Shown in pieces: positions 1-8,469 of a stretch of 64,000 nt of DNA. The notes under the pieces were generated by a model. The model saw only the letters and a list, made by a program, of their open reading frames with translations, was not told where the DNA came from and searched no databases. The DNA is from Nocardioides sp. URHA0020 (lineage in GTDB: Bacteria; Actinomycetota; Actinomycetes; Propionibacteriales; Nocardioidaceae), in assembly GCF_000620705.1 (NCBI RefSeq), contig NZ_JIAR01000033.1:62001-126000 (forward strand), read 5' to 3'. Each line of letters begins with the position of its first letter. Positions within the stretch are counted from its first letter, which is position 1. The translations under genes and the position numbers were made by a program.

Positions 1-639
<639 letters not shown>

Positions 640-670
640 CTGCGGCTGGTGGGTGGTCGGGGGTCGGCCT

Positions 671-761
671 GTCCGGGGATACCCGGTTAACCGGGGATCC
701 CTGAACTTCTCGGGCAATGCAGAGCCCGAGAAGTTGGTGAAGTGCCCGAGGAGTACGGCGG
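671..761 (+). repeat. Structured repeat A1 (left inverted copy)
   Basis: Two stem-loops in series. The first is a near-palindrome at 676-701, arms GGGATACCCGGTT and AACCGGGGATCCC, with one mismatch. The second is a perfect 12-bp stem, 704-715 with 724-735 (AACTTCTCGGGC), with an 8-nt loop, followed by a tail of the type AAGTGCCCGAGGAGTA. The whole block recurs in reverse orientation at 1794-1884 and, diverged, at 24445-24520. It lies between the convergent ends of the cyclotransferase-like gene and the AbiEi/DUF559 gene, so it could also act as a bidirectional terminator. Confidence 0.75.
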
Positions 762-768
762 GTCAGCG

Positions 769-1725
769 TCAGGCCGCGGCGCGCTCGAGCGCGGCGCGGA
801 TCATCGTCGCAGTGCGATCCGGTTGCGCGAGGTCGGCCCAGGTGAGGCGGATGCACCTCCAACCGGTCAACCGGCGGATCTCGTCCTCACGCCGCTTCTC
901 CCGGATCACGACCGGCGACGCGCTCTCGCCCGGCGCGAGGAGCTTCTCGTACTTCACCTTGCCGTCGAACTCCAGGAACACCCCGAGGCTCGGCCACGCG
1001 AAGTCCACGCGGGCCACGACGACCCCGCGCTCGTCCTTGATCTCGTACTGCGGCTCGGGCATCGGGAGGCTGTGCCGGAAGCAGAGGTGGTAGGTCCGCG
1101 TCTCTCCGAGCGACTCGATCCTCGGGTCCGCGAGGCGCAGGACGACGTCGGTGTGCAGCGTGTTCGGCCAGTGGTCCATCACCGCGTAGCGCTCGGCCAG
1201 CTGCCTCAGGGTCGTGTGGCCGGCGTGCAGGAGATGGTTGACCACGGCAAGACTCGCTTCGACGCCGGCGACGGTGGTGACCTCGAGCGCCGCTCGCGTG
1301 GCGCTCATGACGTCCACGCCGTTCATGCGTACGACGTCGCCGGCCAGCACCTTTCCGCAGTGCTGATGCACCCCCGCCTCGTGCCGGCCCAGCCGCCCGT
1401 CCAGCCGGGTGACGTGCACGTCGTCGAGGTCCAGGCCCCAGTCGGGGACGTCGTACTCCAGTGCCGCCGAGACGTGGGACAGGACGACCGGCGTCTTCGC
1501 CTGCTGGACGACGGCCCGGGCCACGAGCCCGTGGCGCCCGGCGGCGGGCAGCACCTTGCCCGCCGCCCAGTCGGCGTACGCGCCGCGACGTACCCGGGCA
1601 AGGACGCAGTCCTTGACCATGCGCGAGATCGCGTAGTCGTCGTACCCCTGCTCCAGCAGCGTCCTGCGCAGGAAGACCTGCGTGTTGCGTGGGTCGTCGT
1701 CGGGCCTCACCGGTGGGCGCATCAT
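769..1725 (-). CDS. AbiEi-like N-terminal domain plus DUF559 (Vsr-like nuclease) protein
   Basis: 318 residues; starts at ATGATG (1725 or 1722). The N-terminal 60 residues (TQVFLRRTLLEQGYDDYAIS, then VLARVRRGAYA) match the winged-helix domain of type IV AbiEi antitoxins. A middle region with SHVSAALEYDVPDWGL (about 83-98) is typical of this family. The C-terminus is DUF559-like: RVDFAWP (D241), then LEFDGK (E252, D254, K256), an intact PD-(D/E)XK-type active site, then REKRREDEIRRLTGWRCIRL. This suggests a DNA-binding nuclease-like protein. No AbiEii toxin gene is adjacent, so it is not a simple toxin-antitoxin pair. The gene is bracketed by inverted repeats A1 and A2. Biological role unknown. 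Confidence 0.8.
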   Translation of the reverse strand: MMRPPVRPDDDPRNTQVFLRRTLLEQGYDDYAISRMVKDCVLARVRRGAYADWAAGKVLPAAGRHGLVARAVVQQAKTPVVLSHVSAALEYDVPDWGLDLDDVHVTRLDGRLGRHEAGVHQHCGKVLAGDVVRMNGVDVMSATRAALEVTTVAGVEASLAVVNHLLHAGHTTLRQLAERYAVMDHWPNTLHTDVVLRLADPRIESLGETRTYHLCFRHSLPMPEPQYEIKDERGVVVARVDFAWPSLGVFLEFDGKVKYEKLLAPGESASPVVIREKRREDEIRRLTGWRCIRLTWADLAQPDRTATMIRAALERAAA

Positions 1726-1793
1726 GGTGTCGATATGCCCGCTCGACGCGTGCCGGTCCCAGGGTCCCGCGCATCTGTGGACAACGCCCGAAG

Positions 1794-1884
1794 CCGCCCT
1801 ACTCCTCGGGCACTTCGTCAACTTCTCAGGGCATGCAGAGGCCCAGAAGTCCAGGGATACCCGGTTAACCGGGTATCCCTGGAC
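1794..1884 (-). repeat. Structured repeat A2 (right inverted copy)
   Basis: Reverse-complement counterpart of A1. It contains a perfect 36-bp palindrome at 1849-1884 centred on CCGGTTAACCGG, and a bulged stem 1821-1831 with 1841-1850 (ACTTCT..GGGC). The inner end CCGCCCTACTCCTCGGGCAC matches the inner end of A1. It lies downstream of the VOC gene and upstream of the AbiEi/DUF559 gene. Confidence 0.75.
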
Positions 1885-1892
1885 GGGGAGCC

Positions 1893-2285
1893 CTACCCCG
1901 GCGCCACCGTGTGACAGACAGCCTCGACGTTGTTGCCGTCCGGGTCGCGCACGAAGGCCCCGAAGTAGTGGTCGTGGTACTCCGGCCAGTGCCGCGGCTC
2001 GTGGAGGACCTCGGCGCCGAGGGCCACCGCCGCGTCGAAGAAGGCGCGTACGGCGTCCGCCGACTCGGCGACGAAGGCGATGTGGACCTCGCGGTTGGGG
2101 CCGGACGAGGGGCCGGAGCCGTCGGGCTGGGTGCCGATCCAGAAGTCGGGCTTGCCGGGAGGGCCGTAGCCCAGCGCGACCCCGAAGTCCATGATCCGGC
2201 TGAAGCCGAGGACCCCCAGGACCTTGTCGTAGAACGCCGCCGACGCGGGGAGGTCGGCGCAGTTGATGCCGAAGTGGTCGATCAT
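1893..2285 (-). CDS. VOC family (glyoxalase/bleomycin resistance-like) protein
   Basis: 130 residues, a single VOC module pair. The N-terminal MIDHFGINCADLPASAAFYD begins the first beta-alpha-beta-beta-beta unit, and the C-terminal FGAFVRDPDGNNVEAVCH ends the second. Metal-ligand positions are plausible: His4, the His of EVHIAF and the Glu of NNVEAV. Members include lyases, dioxygenases and resistance proteins; the sequence does not say which. It is divergent from punA with only 31 bp between starts, so the promoters must overlap. Repeat A2 lies just beyond its stop and may end the transcript. Confidence 0.85.
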   Translation of the reverse strand: MIDHFGINCADLPASAAFYDKVLGVLGFSRIMDFGVALGYGPPGKPDFWIGTQPDGSGPSSGPNREVHIAFVAESADAVRAFFDAAVALGAEVLHEPRHWPEYHDHYFGAFVRDPDGNNVEAVCHTVAPG

Positions 2286-2303
2286 CGCCCCATCGTGCCC
2301 GAC

Positions 2304-2309
2304 TAGAGT
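2304..2309 (+). promoter_or_regulatory. -10 box (TAGAGT) for punA
   Basis: TAGAGT ends 7 nt before the GTG at 2317, with no ribosome-binding site between. This supports the 2317 start and a leaderless mRNA. Confidence 0.45.
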
Positions 2310-2316
2310 CGTGCGC

Positions 2317-3129
2317 GTGAGTCATGCCGCCGTCCAGAGTTCCCCGTACGAGATCGCCGCCCACGCCGCCGAGCGGCTGGCCGAGCTGACCGGCGTCGAG
2401 CGCCACGACGTCGCCCTCGTGCTCGGCTCGGGCTGGCTGCCCGCCGTCGACGCGCTCGGCGAGGCGACCGCCGAGATCGACACCACCGACCTGCCCGGCT
2501 TCACCGCGGCGGCGGTGGCCGGCCACTCCGGCAAGATCCGCTCCGTCCGCGCCGGCGACAAGCAGCTCCTGGTCTTCCTCAGCCGCACCCACTACTACGA
2601 GGGCAAGGGCGTCGCCGCCGTCGTCCACGGGGTGCGTACGGCGGCCCGCGCCGGCTGCCGCGCGATCGTGCTGACCAACGGCTGCGGCGGCCTGAAGCCG
2701 AGCTGGACGCCGGGTACGCCGGTGCTCATCAGCGATCACATCAACCTCACGGGCAAGAGCCCGATCGAGGGCGCCCACTTCGTCGACCTCACCGACCTCT
2801 ACAGCTCGCGGCTGCGCACGATGTGCCGCGAGGTGGACCCGAGCCTCGACGAGGGCGTCTACGTGCAGTTCCCGGGGCCGCACTACGAGACCCCTGCCGA
2901 GGTCCGGATGGCGGGCGTCCTGGGCGGGCAGCTCGTCGGCATGAGCACGACGCTCGAGGCGATCGCGGCCCGCGAGGCCGGCATGGAGGTGCTCGGCATC
3001 AGCCTGGTCACCAACCTCGCCGCCGGCATCTCCGACCAGCCGCTCGACCACGCGGAGGTCCTCGAGGCGGGTCGCGCCGCCGCCTCGCGGATGGGCGACC
3101 TGCTGGGGCGGATCGTCCCGCGGATCTGA
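2317..3129 (+). CDS. punA: Purine-nucleoside phosphorylase
   Basis: 270 residues, usual for the trimeric PNP class. It cleaves purine (deoxy)nucleosides with phosphate to base plus (deoxy)ribose-1-phosphate. Motifs: VLGSGW (35-40) phosphate loop, GHSGK (69-73), FLSRTHYYEGKG (87-98), TNGCGGL (120-126), GPHYETPAE (187-195), GMST (208-211) and VTNLAAG (231-237). An in-frame upstream start at 2263 would overlap the VOC gene on the other strand. GTG 2317, seven nt after a -10 box, is preferred; GTG 2311 is an alternative. The product ribose-1-phosphate feeds the mutase at 12.3 kb. The TetR gene follows after 1 nt. Confidence 0.93.
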   Translation: MSHAAVQSSPYEIAAHAAERLAELTGVERHDVALVLGSGWLPAVDALGEATAEIDTTDLPGFTAAAVAGHSGKIRSVRAGDKQLLVFLSRTHYYEGKGVAAVVHGVRTAARAGCRAIVLTNGCGGLKPSWTPGTPVLISDHINLTGKSPIEGAHFVDLTDLYSSRLRTMCREVDPSLDEGVYVQFPGPHYETPAEVRMAGVLGGQLVGMSTTLEAIAAREAGMEVLGISLVTNLAAGISDQPLDHAEVLEAGRAAASRMGDLLGRIVPRI

Positions 3130-3130
3130 G

Positions 3131-3766
3131 ATGAGCGCCGCCGACGAGACGCGCACCCGCCTGGTCGAGGCGGCGACGGCGGTGTTCGCCGAGGACGGCG
3201 TCTTCACCGCCTCGCTCGTGGAGATCACCCGCCGGGCCGGCCAGCGCAACCGCGGCGCCGTGCACTACCACTTCGGCACGCGCGAGAGCCTGCTCGTCGC
3301 GGTCCTCCACCAGCACGCGTCGTTCCTCGCCGCCCGCGAGGGCGAGCTGCTCGCGAAGGCCCGGACCACCCCCGAGGACGACCTCACCGCCGTCCTCGAG
3401 GCGATCGTGCGACCGGCCGTCGAGCTGGCCGAGACCGGCCCGTCCGGCCGCCAGTACCTCGTGATCGTCGGCCAGCTAGTCGAGGAGTTCGACCGCCTCG
3501 ACGAGGCCGTCGCGGCCGAGCTCACCGCCACCGGCGGGTACGACGTCTACGCGCTCCTCGCCTCTCGGATGCCGCCCCTGGACGAGGCCCTCCACAACGA
3601 GCGGCTGGCCCTGATCACCGGCTTCATCCTGCGCTCGGTGGCCGACCGGGCCCGGGCCAGCGAGCGCTCGACCCCGGGCCGCTCGCAGCTGCCGACGGAG
3701 CTGTTCGTGCGCAACCTGGTCGCCCTGGCCGCGGGCATGGCGACCACCCCGCCCGTTGACGTGTAA
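3131..3766 (+). CDS. TetR family transcriptional regulator
   Basis: 211 residues. The N-terminal helix-turn-helix is clear: TRTRLVEAATAVFAEDGVFT, then SLVEITRRAGQRNRGAVHYHFGTRESLL with the YHFxxRExLL recognition-helix exit. The C-terminal ligand domain is variable and gives no ligand clue. It begins 1 nt after the punA stop, so the two are probably co-transcribed. The oxidoreductase and sulfotransferase follow 47 bp downstream on the same strand and are the likeliest targets besides itself; that is inference from position. Confidence 0.9.
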   Translation: MSAADETRTRLVEAATAVFAEDGVFTASLVEITRRAGQRNRGAVHYHFGTRESLLVAVLHQHASFLAAREGELLAKARTTPEDDLTAVLEAIVRPAVELAETGPSGRQYLVIVGQLVEEFDRLDEAVAAELTATGGYDVYALLASRMPPLDEALHNERLALITGFILRSVADRARASERSTPGRSQLPTELFVRNLVALAAGMATTPPVDV

Positions 3767-3813
3767 TACGCCCTCTTAGTACGGTCGGCCCAGCACCGAG
3801 TGATGGGGGTCAC

Positions 3814-4842
3814 ATGAAGGCAGTCCGCGTCGTGCGCCACGGCGAGCCGAGCGCAGCCATCGAGGTCCGCGACGACGTCGAGCCGCCGGAGCCGGCACCC
3901 GGCCAGGTCCGGGTGGCCGTCGCGGCCGCCTCGCTCAACTTCGGCGACATCGCCCGCTGCCGCGGCGGCGTGGCCGCGGTGATGGCGCAGCCGCCGTTCA
4001 CCCTCGGCATGGACGTGGCCGGCGTGGTCGACGCGACCGGCACCGGCGCCGAGGAGTGGCGGGGCCGTCGCGTCGTCGGGATCACGCCGCAGTCGCTCGG
4101 CGGGCTGGCCGAGCACTCCCTCGCCGGCAGCCTCTTCGACGCGCCGCCCGAGCTCGACGACGCCGAGGCCGCGGCGTTCACGCTGCCCTTCCACGTCGGC
4201 TACCTGGCGCTGCACGAGCGCGCCGCGCTCCAGGCCGGCGAGACGGTCGTCGTGCGCGGCGGCGCCAGCGCGGTCGGTACGGCGGCCATCCAGCTCGCCG
4301 TCGCCGCCGGGGCCCGGGTGCTGGCGATCGCCGGTGGGCCGGACAAGGCGCGGCTGTGCCGCGACCTCGGCGCGGAGGTCGCGATCGACCACACGTCCGA
4401 GGACGTCTTCGACGCGGTGATGGACGCGACCGGCGACCGCGGCGCCGAGGTGATCTTCGACCCGATCGGTGGCGAGCAGACCGAGACGATGTGGACCTGC
4501 GGCGCCCTGGGTGGCCGCTACCTCGCCGTCGGCTTCAACGACGACCCGGAGTCGGGCCTCACCGGACGACCGCTGCGCAAGCTGTCGATGGCCAACCTGT
4601 CGGTCCTCGGCGTCCTGCTGGCCTACCTCGACGTGCCGCGCGACTTCCGGCGGTTCGGCATCAACCCGTTCAGCCCCGAGACCGGGCGCCGCGTGCACGC
4701 GGCGCTGCTCGAGCTGGTCGCGGCGGGCAGCATCCGACCGGTGATCGGGCGCCGGATCGGCCTCGACGACGTCGCGGCCGCCCTCGAGGACCACGCGGCC
4801 CGTCGTACGACGGGGCGCACGGTCGTCCAGGTGACCGCATGA
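3814..4842 (+). CDS. NADPH:quinone oxidoreductase-like medium-chain dehydrogenase
   Basis: 342 residues of the MDR superfamily, zinc-independent quinone reductase branch. GroES-like N-terminus MKAVRVVRHGEPSAAIEV and FGDIARCRG; the cofactor fold is GETVVVRGGASAVGTAAIQL (about 137-156) followed by GARVLAIAGG. GGASAVG replaces the usual GAAGGVG. No structural or catalytic zinc ligand set is visible. It likely reduces quinones or enones with NADPH, substrate unknown. A GGGGGT ribosome site precedes ATG. An AT-rich stretch near 3756-3782 (TTGACG..TTAGTA) may hold its promoter or a TetR operator. The sulfotransferase follows after 16 nt. Confidence 0.88.
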   Translation: MKAVRVVRHGEPSAAIEVRDDVEPPEPAPGQVRVAVAAASLNFGDIARCRGGVAAVMAQPPFTLGMDVAGVVDATGTGAEEWRGRRVVGITPQSLGGLAEHSLAGSLFDAPPELDDAEAAAFTLPFHVGYLALHERAALQAGETVVVRGGASAVGTAAIQLAVAAGARVLAIAGGPDKARLCRDLGAEVAIDHTSEDVFDAVMDATGDRGAEVIFDPIGGEQTETMWTCGALGGRYLAVGFNDDPESGLTGRPLRKLSMANLSVLGVLLAYLDVPRDFRRFGINPFSPETGRRVHAALLELVAAGSIRPVIGRRIGLDDVAAALEDHAARRTTGRTVVQVTA

Positions 4843-4858
4843 GCAAGGGAGCCCGCCC

Positions 4859-6022
4859 ATGAACCCCGACGACCTCGAGGCCCAGGCCACCGCGCAGACC
4901 GGTCTCACCGACTTCGGTGACCCCAGCTACCGCGAGGGGCTGGAGCGCTACTGCGACGCGCTCGACCACGAGGCGCAGCTCAACGACCTCGGTGTCGTCG
5001 CGCTCCCACCCTCCCTGGTGGCGGCGCTGACCAACCGGCTCAAGGTCGTCGACCACGTGGCGCGGCACCCGGCCGTCGCCGAGGAGCGCATCGAGGCACC
5101 GGTCGTCGTGGTCGGCATGTTCCGCGCCGGCACGACCTTCCTCTCCCAGCTGCTCGACGCCGATCCGGGCAACCGCGCGCTGCTTGCCTGGGAGTCCCAG
5201 GACTCGGTCCCCCCACCGGAGCCCGGAGAGCGCCGGAGCGGACCGCGGGTCGACGCGGCGCAGGGCGGCGTCGACATGCTCGAGATGCTCAACCCCGCCA
5301 TCAGCGCCATCCACCACGAGGCGGCGTCCGACCCGACCGAGTGCATCGCCGTGATGGGGCAGGCGTTCCAGAGCATCTCCTGGGAGGCGATCGCCAACGT
5401 GCCGTCGTACGGCGCCTGGTGGCGCGCCGGCGACAACCGGGGCGCGTACGACTACCACCGGCTCGTGCTGCAGACCCTGCAGAGCGCCGGCGTACGCGGA
5501 CGCTGGACCCTCAAGAGCCCGCACCACGCGCTGGCCCTCGACGCGCTCGTCGACACCTACCCCGACGCCCGGCTGGTGCTGCTGCACCGCGACCCGGTGA
5601 CGCTGACCGGGTCCGTGTGCAGCCTGATCAACGTCATGTCGAGCACGTTCTCCGACGCCGACCACCGCCCCTACATCGCCGAGCACTGGAGCGACACGCT
5701 CGCGGAGTCGATCGACCGGATCGAGGACTTCCGGGCGCGGCGGCCCGAGCACCCGATCCTCGACGTCCACTACGCCGACCTGGCCCGCGACCCGGTCGAC
5801 ACCGTCCGCGGCGTGTACGACGCGCTCGGCCTCGAGGCCGGCGACGGGGCGTTCGAGGCGATGGCCGATCACCTCGCCGCCCACCCGCGCGGCGAGTTCG
5901 GCGGGCACCGCTACGACGTCACCGAGTTCGGGCTGAGCGAGGGCACCGTGCGCGAGCGCTTCCAGGAGTACGTCGAGCGCTACGGCGTCGAGGCCGAGCA
6001 CCTGGACGCACCCACGGGCTAG
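4859..6022 (+). CDS. Sulfotransferase family protein
   Basis: 387 residues. The PAPS 5'-phosphosulfate loop is VVVVGMFRAGTTFLSQLL (FRAGTT at 88-93, variant of PxRSGTT), and the 3'-phosphate site is ARLVLLHRDPVTLTGSVCSL. WTLKSPHH between them carries the Lys-Ser-Pro-His typical of Stf-type enzymes. It would transfer sulfate from PAPS to a small hydroxylated molecule or lipid; the acceptor is unknown. Start ATG follows an AAGGGAG site 16 nt after the oxidoreductase stop, so an operon is likely. Such sulfotransferases are numerous in mycobacteria and relatives. Confidence 0.88.
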   Translation: MNPDDLEAQATAQTGLTDFGDPSYREGLERYCDALDHEAQLNDLGVVALPPSLVAALTNRLKVVDHVARHPAVAEERIEAPVVVVGMFRAGTTFLSQLLDADPGNRALLAWESQDSVPPPEPGERRSGPRVDAAQGGVDMLEMLNPAISAIHHEAASDPTECIAVMGQAFQSISWEAIANVPSYGAWWRAGDNRGAYDYHRLVLQTLQSAGVRGRWTLKSPHHALALDALVDTYPDARLVLLHRDPVTLTGSVCSLINVMSSTFSDADHRPYIAEHWSDTLAESIDRIEDFRARRPEHPILDVHYADLARDPVDTVRGVYDALGLEAGDGAFEAMADHLAAHPRGEFGGHRYDVTEFGLSEGTVRERFQEYVERYGVEAEHLDAPTG

Positions 6023-6038
6023 CCTCCACCACGCGCCC

Positions 6039-6205
6039 CGCAATTCCGGCGAAACGCTGCAGCTGCAGCGCCGGGTGTTCGCGGCGTTCGCGGACCTGAT
6101 GGCCGAGCGCGCCGAGGCCGACGACCCGCCCACGCGGCTGCGGCTCTACGTCTGCCCCCACCTCGCCGAGGGCGAGCGCTTCCACATGGGGCTGGGCATC
6201 CGCGC
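6039..6205 (+). pseudogene. Coding-like remnant between sulfotransferase and heme oxygenase
   Basis: One forward frame reads as plausible protein with strong GC3 bias (RRVFAAFADLMAERAEADDP, then RLRLYVCPHLAEGERFHMG). It has no convincing start codon and continues into frame-degenerate sequence. I do not recognise the family. It may be a decayed gene fragment or chance. It fills most of the 305-bp gap; nothing else is visible there apart from the heme oxygenase leader. Confidence 0.25.
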
Positions 6206-6327
6206 GTGCCTGAGCCCGCGGCGCCTGCCGCCCCGGGGCGATCGAGTCGTCGTATGGACGCGGTGGACGCCGCGTCCCTCCATGCTGACAATCTGTCACC
6301 TCAGATCACCGCCGACCGGGAGCAGCA

Positions 6328-6993
6328 ATGACCGTCCTCGACCAGACCACCGACCTCGCGCTGTCGGCGGCCATGCGGGAGGGATCCCTCGCCGAGCACC
6401 GGGCGGCGGAGGACTCGTCGTTCATGTCCGAGCTCCTCGGCGGCAGGGTCAACGAGCGCGGGTACGCCGACTACCTGCTCCGCCTGCGGCTCGTCTACGC
6501 GACCATGGAGGAGATCGTCACCGCGCACGGCGACGACGCCGCCGTGGCCGCAGTGGCCGACACCGCGCTGGAGCGGCTGGCCGCGATCGACGCCGACCTC
6601 GACCACTGGCTGGCCGACACGGCGGACCCCACGCTGGAGTCCCCCGCTGCCGAGGCCTACCGGCAGCGGCTGCTCGACGCCGCGGCCGAGTGGCCGACAC
6701 TGCTGGTGGCGCACCACTACACGCGCTACCTGGGCGACCTGTCCGGCGGTCAGGCGATCGGCCGCATCCTCGACCGCACCTTCGAGCTCGACGGCGCAGG
6801 CATCGCGTTCTACGACTTCCCCGAGATCGCGAAGCCGAAGATCTACAAGGACGGCTACCGCGCCCGCCTCGACGCGATCGGGCCGACCGGCGAGGAGCAG
6901 GAGCGGATCGTCGCCGAGGTCAAGACCGCCTTCCGCCTCAACCAGGGGCTCTTCGCCGAGCTCGGGCAGCACCTCGAGAGCTACGCCCGCTGA
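6328..6993 (+). CDS. Biliverdin-producing heme oxygenase
   Basis: 221 residues, the usual size of HmuO-type enzymes. It opens heme to biliverdin, CO and Fe2+ for iron acquisition. The proximal heme ligand is His24 in SLAEHRAAEDS, and the distal helix is YLGDLSGGQAIG (YLGDLSGGQ at 134-142) with the flexible Gly pair over the heme. FYDFPEI (161-167) and KDGYRARLD follow the family pattern. GGGAGCAG precedes ATG as ribosome site. No heme transporter or DtxR box is recognisable beside it, so its iron regulation cannot be judged here. A MerR gene follows but has its own promoter. Confidence 0.93.
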   Translation: MTVLDQTTDLALSAAMREGSLAEHRAAEDSSFMSELLGGRVNERGYADYLLRLRLVYATMEEIVTAHGDDAAVAAVADTALERLAAIDADLDHWLADTADPTLESPAAEAYRQRLLDAAAEWPTLLVAHHYTRYLGDLSGGQAIGRILDRTFELDGAGIAFYDFPEIAKPKIYKDGYRARLDAIGPTGEEQERIVAEVKTAFRLNQGLFAELGQHLESYAR

Positions 6994-6996
6994 GGC

Positions 6997-7027
6997 TTGA
7001 CCTGGAGTGCACTCCAGGGGTCACACT
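6997..7027 (+). promoter_or_regulatory. MerR-type promoter/operator for the merR gene
   Basis: TTGACC at 6997-7002, a 19-bp spacer, then CACACT at 7022-7027, 6 nt before GTG 7034. The elongated 19-bp spacer is the hallmark of MerR-activated promoters. A perfect 18-bp palindrome (7001-7018, CCTGGAGTGCACTCCAGG) fills the spacer. Autoregulation is implied. Confidence 0.8.
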
Positions 7028-7033
7028 GCGGGG

Positions 7034-7426
7034 GTGACCTACTCGATCGCCGAGGCCGCCCAGGCGACCGACCTGACGCCGGACACCCTGCGCTACTACG
7101 AGCGTGACGGCCTGATGCTCCGCCCGGTCGGCCGGTCCGCAACCGGGCACCGGCGCTACACCGACGCCGACCTGGGCTGGATCGGGCTGCTCAACTGTCT
7201 GCGCGGGACCGGCATGCCGATCCGTGAGGTCCGTCGCTACGCCGAGCTGGTCCGCCAGGGCGACGGCAACGAGACGGCCCGGCTCGACCTGCTCCAGGCG
7301 CACCGGCTGCAGGTGCTCGCCCAGCTCGCGGAGGTGCAGGAGCACCTGGGCGCCATCGACCGCAAGATCGGCATCTACACCTCGAGGGTCGACGCCCTTG
7401 ACCTGGAGCGCGCTCCAAGCGCTTGA
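7034..7426 (+). CDS. MerR family regulator, probable aldehyde/electrophile sensor
   Basis: 130 residues from GTG 7034, chosen because [20 protein letters not shown] begins the MerR domain and the start sits 6 nt behind the -10 box. Winged helix: [29 protein letters not shown], followed by a dimerisation coiled coil. A single Cys (C55, [10 protein letters not shown]) sits where AdhR/NmlR-type regulators carry their aldehyde-reactive cysteine. There is no metal-binding Cys cluster at the C-terminus. Identical-geometry operators lie upstream of this gene and of the aldo-keto reductase, so it most likely activates both. The inducer is inferred, not shown. Confidence 0.9.
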   Translation: MTYSIAEAAQATDLTPDTLRYYERDGLMLRPVGRSATGHRRYTDADLGWIGLLNCLRGTGMPIREVRRYAELVRQGDGNETARLDLLQAHRLQVLAQLAEVQEHLGAIDRKIGIYTSRVDALDLERAPSA

Positions 7427-7428
7427 GT
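7398..7428 (+). promoter_or_regulatory. MerR-type promoter/operator for the aldo-keto reductase
   Basis: TTGACC at 7398-7403, 19-bp spacer, TTGAGT at 7423-7428, then 6 nt to ATG 7435. The spacer starts with a perfect 14-bp palindrome (7404-7417, TGGAGCGCGCTCCA) of the same core as the merR operator. It overlaps the 3' end of the merR gene. Confidence 0.8.
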
Positions 7429-7434
7429 GGTGGC

Positions 7435-8439
<1,005 letters not shown>

Positions 8440-8469
8440 GCCGGACCGGTCACCCGCGGCGCTGGACGA

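Larger units (their letters stand above)
671..1884. mobile_element. Candidate gene cassette: DUF559-type gene between inverted A repeats
   Basis: Repeats A1 (671-761) and A2 (1794-1884) are inverted relative to each other. They enclose exactly one gene, the AbiEi/DUF559 protein at 769-1725, with 7 bp on its 3' side and about 70 bp on its 5' side. This resembles REP palindromes flanking a RAYT gene or a transposon with long terminal inverted repeats, but the enclosed protein is not a transposase. I found no clear target-site duplication. Calling it mobile is an inference from layout; both repeats could instead be independent terminators. Confidence 0.4.

Noticed and set aside
671-1884. Insertion sequence with transposase
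   Set aside because: The enclosed protein has no DDE, HUH or recombinase motifs and no target duplication is evident; kept only as a candidate cassette.
769-3249. An 826-residue minus-strand protein spanning the DUF559 gene, repeat A2, the VOC gene and punA
   Set aside because: The upstream two thirds read the antisense of punA and the wrong frame of the VOC gene. Only the part from ATG 1725 has domain structure.
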